Shown: piece by piece, positions 24,104 through 26,538 of the stretch
Layout: every line of letters starts with the position of its first letter
Numbering within the stretch: position 1 is the stretch's first letter
Assembly (NCBI GenBank): GCA_963605745.1
Contig: CAVCWT010000034.1
Span: 1 to 26,538, forward strand
Source of the DNA: CAG-791 sp963605745
Lineage (GTDB): Bacteria > Bacillota > Clostridia > Lachnospirales > Lachnospiraceae
DNA length: 26,538 bases
Reading direction: 5' to 3'
Translations under genes and position numbers: made by a program
Notes under the pieces: model-generated
What the model saw: the letters and a program-made list of their open reading frames with translations, nothing else
Databases searched by the model: none
Told to the model about the DNA's origin: nothing

Positions 24104-24922
24104 ATGAAAATAAATGCATCCGATCTATCCTGGAGCATCCATAAACGAACTTTGGCAGCGGCCATTGGCGCGTTCTCTGTCATCCTCTGCAGCCTTTTAC
24201 TGCTCACCCTGCCTGCTGCCGGCATCACCGCACAGGCACAGCACAACGGCAACACCGTCATCGTTCTGGATCCCGGACACGGCGGCTCCGATATCGGCGC
24301 GAATTATGCTCCTTATGTAGAGAAATGCATGACGTTGTATATGTCCTTTTTCGCCTATCAGGAGCTGATGCAATATGACAATGTGGAGGTCTATCTGACC
24401 AGATGGGACGATTCCGATGTGTCACTGGCTGAGCGGGTTAATTACGCCGCTTCGGTTCATGCTGACTTTCTCCTGAGTCTTCATTTCAATGCCGTCGGAA
24501 CGAACGGCATCACCAGCGGCTCCATGATCCTGCCTTCGGCCTTCGGCAGCCTCTATGCTGAGGAATGCTCCTATGGACTTTTGAATCTGCAGCAGCTCTC
24601 TGCCATCGGACTCAAAAGCCACGGCTTCATGACTCGCATTGGACGCACCGGCAAGGACTACTACGGCATCATCAAGCGATCCTCCGACATCGGACTTCCT
24701 GCTGTCATCACAGAGCACTGCTATCTGGACAATGAGAGCGATCGCAAGTTCCTCGCCCAGGAGAATTCCTATCAGGCCCTGGCCCATGCCGATGTCACAG
24801 CTCTTGCACAGTACCTTCATCTAAAATCCACTGCACTTGGTGTCGACTTCACAGCTTACCCGCGCCCGGTAATCCAGGAGCCTGCTGCCGGCGTTCCGGT
24901 CATGATCACGCCGATTCCGTGA
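24104..24922 (+). CDS. Membrane-anchored N-acetylmuramoyl-L-alanine amidase (Amidase_3)
   Basis: A 272-residue zinc amidase that cuts the bond between N-acetylmuramic acid and L-alanine in peptidoglycan. Residues 14-45 form a signal peptide or anchor (basic HKR, hydrophobic stretch, AAGITAQA). The Amidase_3 domain (about 51-240) has zinc ligands His59 in DPGHGGSD, Glu73 in YVEKC and His127 in SLHFNA, and catalytic Glu204 in ITEHCYL. A short Pro-rich tail follows, with no SH3 or other wall-binding domain. The ATG at 24104 is chosen over 24086 because AGAGG (24091-24095) precedes it by eight bases. It acts outside the membrane in wall remodelling or cell separation. It sits alone between the CapA-like gene and the FNT gene. 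Confidence 0.92.
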   Translation: MKINASDLSWSIHKRTLAAAIGAFSVILCSLLLLTLPAAGITAQAQHNGNTVIVLDPGHGGSDIGANYAPYVEKCMTLYMSFFAYQELMQYDNVEVYLTRWDDSDVSLAERVNYAASVHADFLLSLHFNAVGTNGITSGSMILPSAFGSLYAEECSYGLLNLQQLSAIGLKSHGFMTRIGRTGKDYYGIIKRSSDIGLPAVITEHCYLDNESDRKFLAQENSYQALAHADVTALAQYLHLKSTALGVDFTAYPRPVIQEPAAGVPVMITPIP

Positions 24923-25092
24923 GGCACAGATTCATTGCAGGTACCATAAGAAAAGCCGCCCGAATATTTACAGTTTACAGGGAATTGGAAGTTGTGACTG
25001 GGGTTTTCATTTGAAAGAGAATATTGCATAATCAAAGGTTGTGGGAGAAAGTACATATTGGTTCATTGCGAACAGAAGGGGAGAAAAAGGAG

Positions 25093-25935
25093 ATGTCAGA
25101 ACAGCATTTCAACACACCGGCAGAGGTCATTACGGCCACACTCGAGGGCGGCAAACGCAAATCTCAGCAGCCGCTTGGTAAAATGATCCTGCTGGGAATT
25201 ATGGCCGGCGCATTCATTGCGCTGGGCGGAGCGACCAGCAGCACAGCAGCACACAACATTGAAAACGTCGGATTGGCAAGGGCGGTTTCCGGGTGCATCT
25301 TCCCGGTTGGTCTTATGATGATTGTTTTCGTCGGCGGAGAGCTCTTTACCGGTGACTGCCTGATGGTTATGGATGTCATCGACAAGAGAATCACCTGGAA
25401 GGACTGCGTGCGGAGCCTTCTCGTTGTGTACCTGAGTAACCTCGTGGGTGCGCTGATCATCGACGCACTGGTGCTGTATTCCGGCAATCTTGATTACACG
25501 AGCGGCCTTTTGGGCGCCTATGCGATCAAGGTGGCGATTGGCAAAATATCGATCACGCCGATCAAGGGCATCACTTCCGGCATTCTGTGCAACATTCTGG
25601 TCTGCATTGCGGTCCTGATGGCAGCGGCAGCCTCGGATATTGCCGGAAAGGTGTGGGCGATCTTTTTCCCGATTCTGGCCTTTGTGGTCGGCGGTTTCGA
25701 GCACTGCGTGGCGAACATGTTCTACATTCCGATGGGCATCATGGCAGCATCGAATCCGACCTATGTGGCAAAGGCCCAGGAAGCGTATGGGATCACCGCA
25801 GAGCAGCTGAGCAGCCTTACCGTTCTCGGGAGCCTGCAGAATCTCATTCCGGTAACAATCGGCAACATCCTCGGCGGAATGGTATTCGTCGGAATTCCGT
25901 GCTACCTCATTCAGGCAGCGAAAAAGAAAGCATGA
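25093..25935 (+). CDS. Formate/nitrite transporter (FNT) family channel
   Basis: A 280-residue pentameric-type FNT channel with six membrane segments. Family marks are the early GKMILLGIMAGAFIALGG, GGELFTGDCL (81-90) at the first broken helix, and GFEHCVANMFYIPMGI (201-216) with the pore-lining His204. The ATG at 25093 follows GAAGGGGAG (25075-25083); an earlier ATG at 25024 lacks a ribosome binding site. In fermentative clostridia such channels export formate made by pyruvate formate-lyase, though nitrite or hydrosulfide are known substrates of relatives. No pyruvate formate-lyase gene is in the window. The hydrogenase operon nearby fits a formate/H2 fermentation. A strong terminator follows. 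Confidence 0.93.
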   Translation: MSEQHFNTPAEVITATLEGGKRKSQQPLGKMILLGIMAGAFIALGGATSSTAAHNIENVGLARAVSGCIFPVGLMMIVFVGGELFTGDCLMVMDVIDKRITWKDCVRSLLVVYLSNLVGALIIDALVLYSGNLDYTSGLLGAYAIKVAIGKISITPIKGITSGILCNILVCIAVLMAAAASDIAGKVWAIFFPILAFVVGGFEHCVANMFYIPMGIMAASNPTYVAKAQEAYGITAEQLSSLTVLGSLQNLIPVTIGNILGGMVFVGIPCYLIQAAKKKA

Positions 25936-26002
25936 TGTGGAAACTGCGTGAGCAGAAGAACGAATTGCCGTCTTTTCCATAACTTCTCAAAAAGGATAAC
26001 AA

Positions 26003-26048
26003 AAAGGAGCAGAGAATCCAAAACAGTGGATTCTCTGCTCCTTTCTAT
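26003..26048 (+). terminator. Rho-independent terminator after the FNT gene
   Basis: A perfect 18-bp stem, AAAGGAGCAGAGAATCCA (26003-26020) with its complement (26027-26044), has a 6-base loop and is followed by CTATTT. The A-run on its left means that it can also work on the minus strand. Confidence 0.92.
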
Positions 26049-26130
26049 TTGCGTTCTATTTGTAGTGGTGCCTGCGCTAAATAGTTACGGTAAATTTAGC
26101 GTCTGACGAATTCATGTTTCCTCTGTACTA

Positions 26131-26290
26131 GTACAGCGATTTTTAAATAACTAGCCATATTAACTTGCCTGATTTCCGAATAGCACGCGTCAAAAATCCT
26201 CAGCGTAGCCCGCTACGCCTACGTTTTTTGACGCGCACTCTCCGAAAATCATTCTGCGTTATCTGGCCAGTTATTTTGCAAACGCTGTAC
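26131..26290. mobile_element. 160-bp palindromic MITE-like element flanked by TA
   Basis: The ends GTACAGCG and CGCTGTAC are perfect inverted repeats. The outer arms (26131-26157 and about 26264-26290) pair with few mismatches. The inner arms pair as well (CGCGTCAAAAA with TTTTTGACGCG), and the centre is GCGTAGC-CC-GCTACGC. The whole unit can fold into one long hairpin and has no coding capacity. TA flanks each end (26129-26130 and 26291-26292), as expected of a TA target duplication used by IS630/Tc1-mariner transposases. Partial copies lie at 13546-13583 and 24063-24082. Confidence 0.65.
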
Positions 26291-26300
26291 TAGCACTGAT

Positions 26301-26331
26301 GAGAGGGATGGCTACGGATGGTATCCCTCTC
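26301..26331 (+). other. Hairpin in the leader of the last gene
   Basis: GAGAGGGAT (26301-26309) pairs with ATCCCTCTC (26323-26331) around a 13-base loop, followed by GTTATTT. It lies between the palindromic element and the ribosome binding site of the gene at 26358. It could be a weak terminator or an attenuator. Confidence 0.45.
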
Positions 26332-26357
26332 GTTATTTAAAAATTGGAGGAATGACG

Positions 26358-26538
26358 ATGGCAAGAAAATCAAGATATCAGGGCTACCTGAATGGCATGG
26401 AGAACATGAAGGAAAGGGAGGACCAGACAACGCGGAGCAAGGAATCCATGCAGAACAAGGATTCCGCGCAGGGAACAGGAACGCATTCCTCGCCGAAGTC
26501 CATTCTGGCAAAGCTCAAGGCATTAAAGGGACAGGCTG
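26358..26538 (+). CDS. Start of an unidentified protein, cut by the window end
   Basis: TTGGAGG (26344-26350) precedes an ATG opening at least 60 codons without a stop to the window edge. The visible part begins MARKSRYQGYLNGMENMKE and is hydrophilic and low in complexity (many Lys, Glu, Gln and Ser), with no membrane segment. The opening MARKSR resembles the first residues of some clostridial large serine recombinases, but the catalytic domain that would confirm this is not in the window and the linker here looks longer than usual. I do not assign a function. Confidence 0.6.
   Translation, partial: MARKSRYQGYLNGMENMKEREDQTTRSKESMQNKDSAQGTGTHSSPKSILAKLKALKGQA

Noticed and set aside
26128..26293. 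CRISPR or ordinary terminator reading of the palindromic region
   Set aside because: There is one long palindrome rather than regularly spaced repeats, and no T-run. TA flanks and partial copies elsewhere fit a MITE-like element better.

Overview
The window looks like DNA from an anaerobic, fermentative member of the Clostridia, close to Lachnospiraceae or Oscillospiraceae. The evidence is strong AGGAGG-type ribosome binding sites, a GHKL/LytTR regulatory pair, an [FeFe] hydrogenase operon, a formate/nitrite-type channel, a PTS enzyme I of clostridial type, several GH3 glycosidases, a glycine riboswitch and dispersed intergenic repeats. This placement rests on gene content and is not a species identification.

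Bases 1-5800: a terminator, then a 1081-residue GH3 glycosidase whose domains are in permuted order and which carries a membrane segment at each end, then a LytTR response regulator and a GHKL histidine kinase joined by an ATGA overlap. Bases 5800-7875 are a mosaic. The kinase frame runs into an HPr (ptsH) gene lacking its first third. A complete ptsI follows, then only the first ~25 codons of a glycerate kinase, then a fragment of an HxlR-type regulator. This is either a foreign insert with clipped ends or an assembly chimera, and that should be settled before the two halves are interpreted together.

Bases 8045-14160: a second permuted, membrane-anchored GH3 enzyme, a canonical soluble GH3 enzyme and a GtrA-like membrane protein. 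Together these suggest hydrolysis of oligosaccharides at the outer membrane face followed by intracellular hydrolysis of what is imported. Bases 14160-17490: a promoter with a perfect palindrome, a single-aptamer glycine riboswitch with a terminator, two multi-spanning membrane proteins of unknown function and an M20D amidohydrolase. I read this as a candidate uptake-and-hydrolysis system for a glycine-containing compound such as an N-acylglycine, shut off by glycine. It is the best candidate here for an undescribed system.

Bases 17540-22400, minus strand: an MFS transporter, then a two-gene operon of a GltD-like flavoprotein with a NuoF-type iron-sulfur head and an [FeFe] hydrogenase. Bases 22800-25935, plus strand: a CapA-like phosphoesterase, a membrane-anchored N-acetylmuramoyl-L-alanine amidase and an FNT channel. 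The right end holds a strong terminator, a 160-bp palindromic MITE-like element flanked by TA, and the start of an unidentified gene cut by the window edge. Remnants of the element and two other repeat families lie in other gaps to the left.
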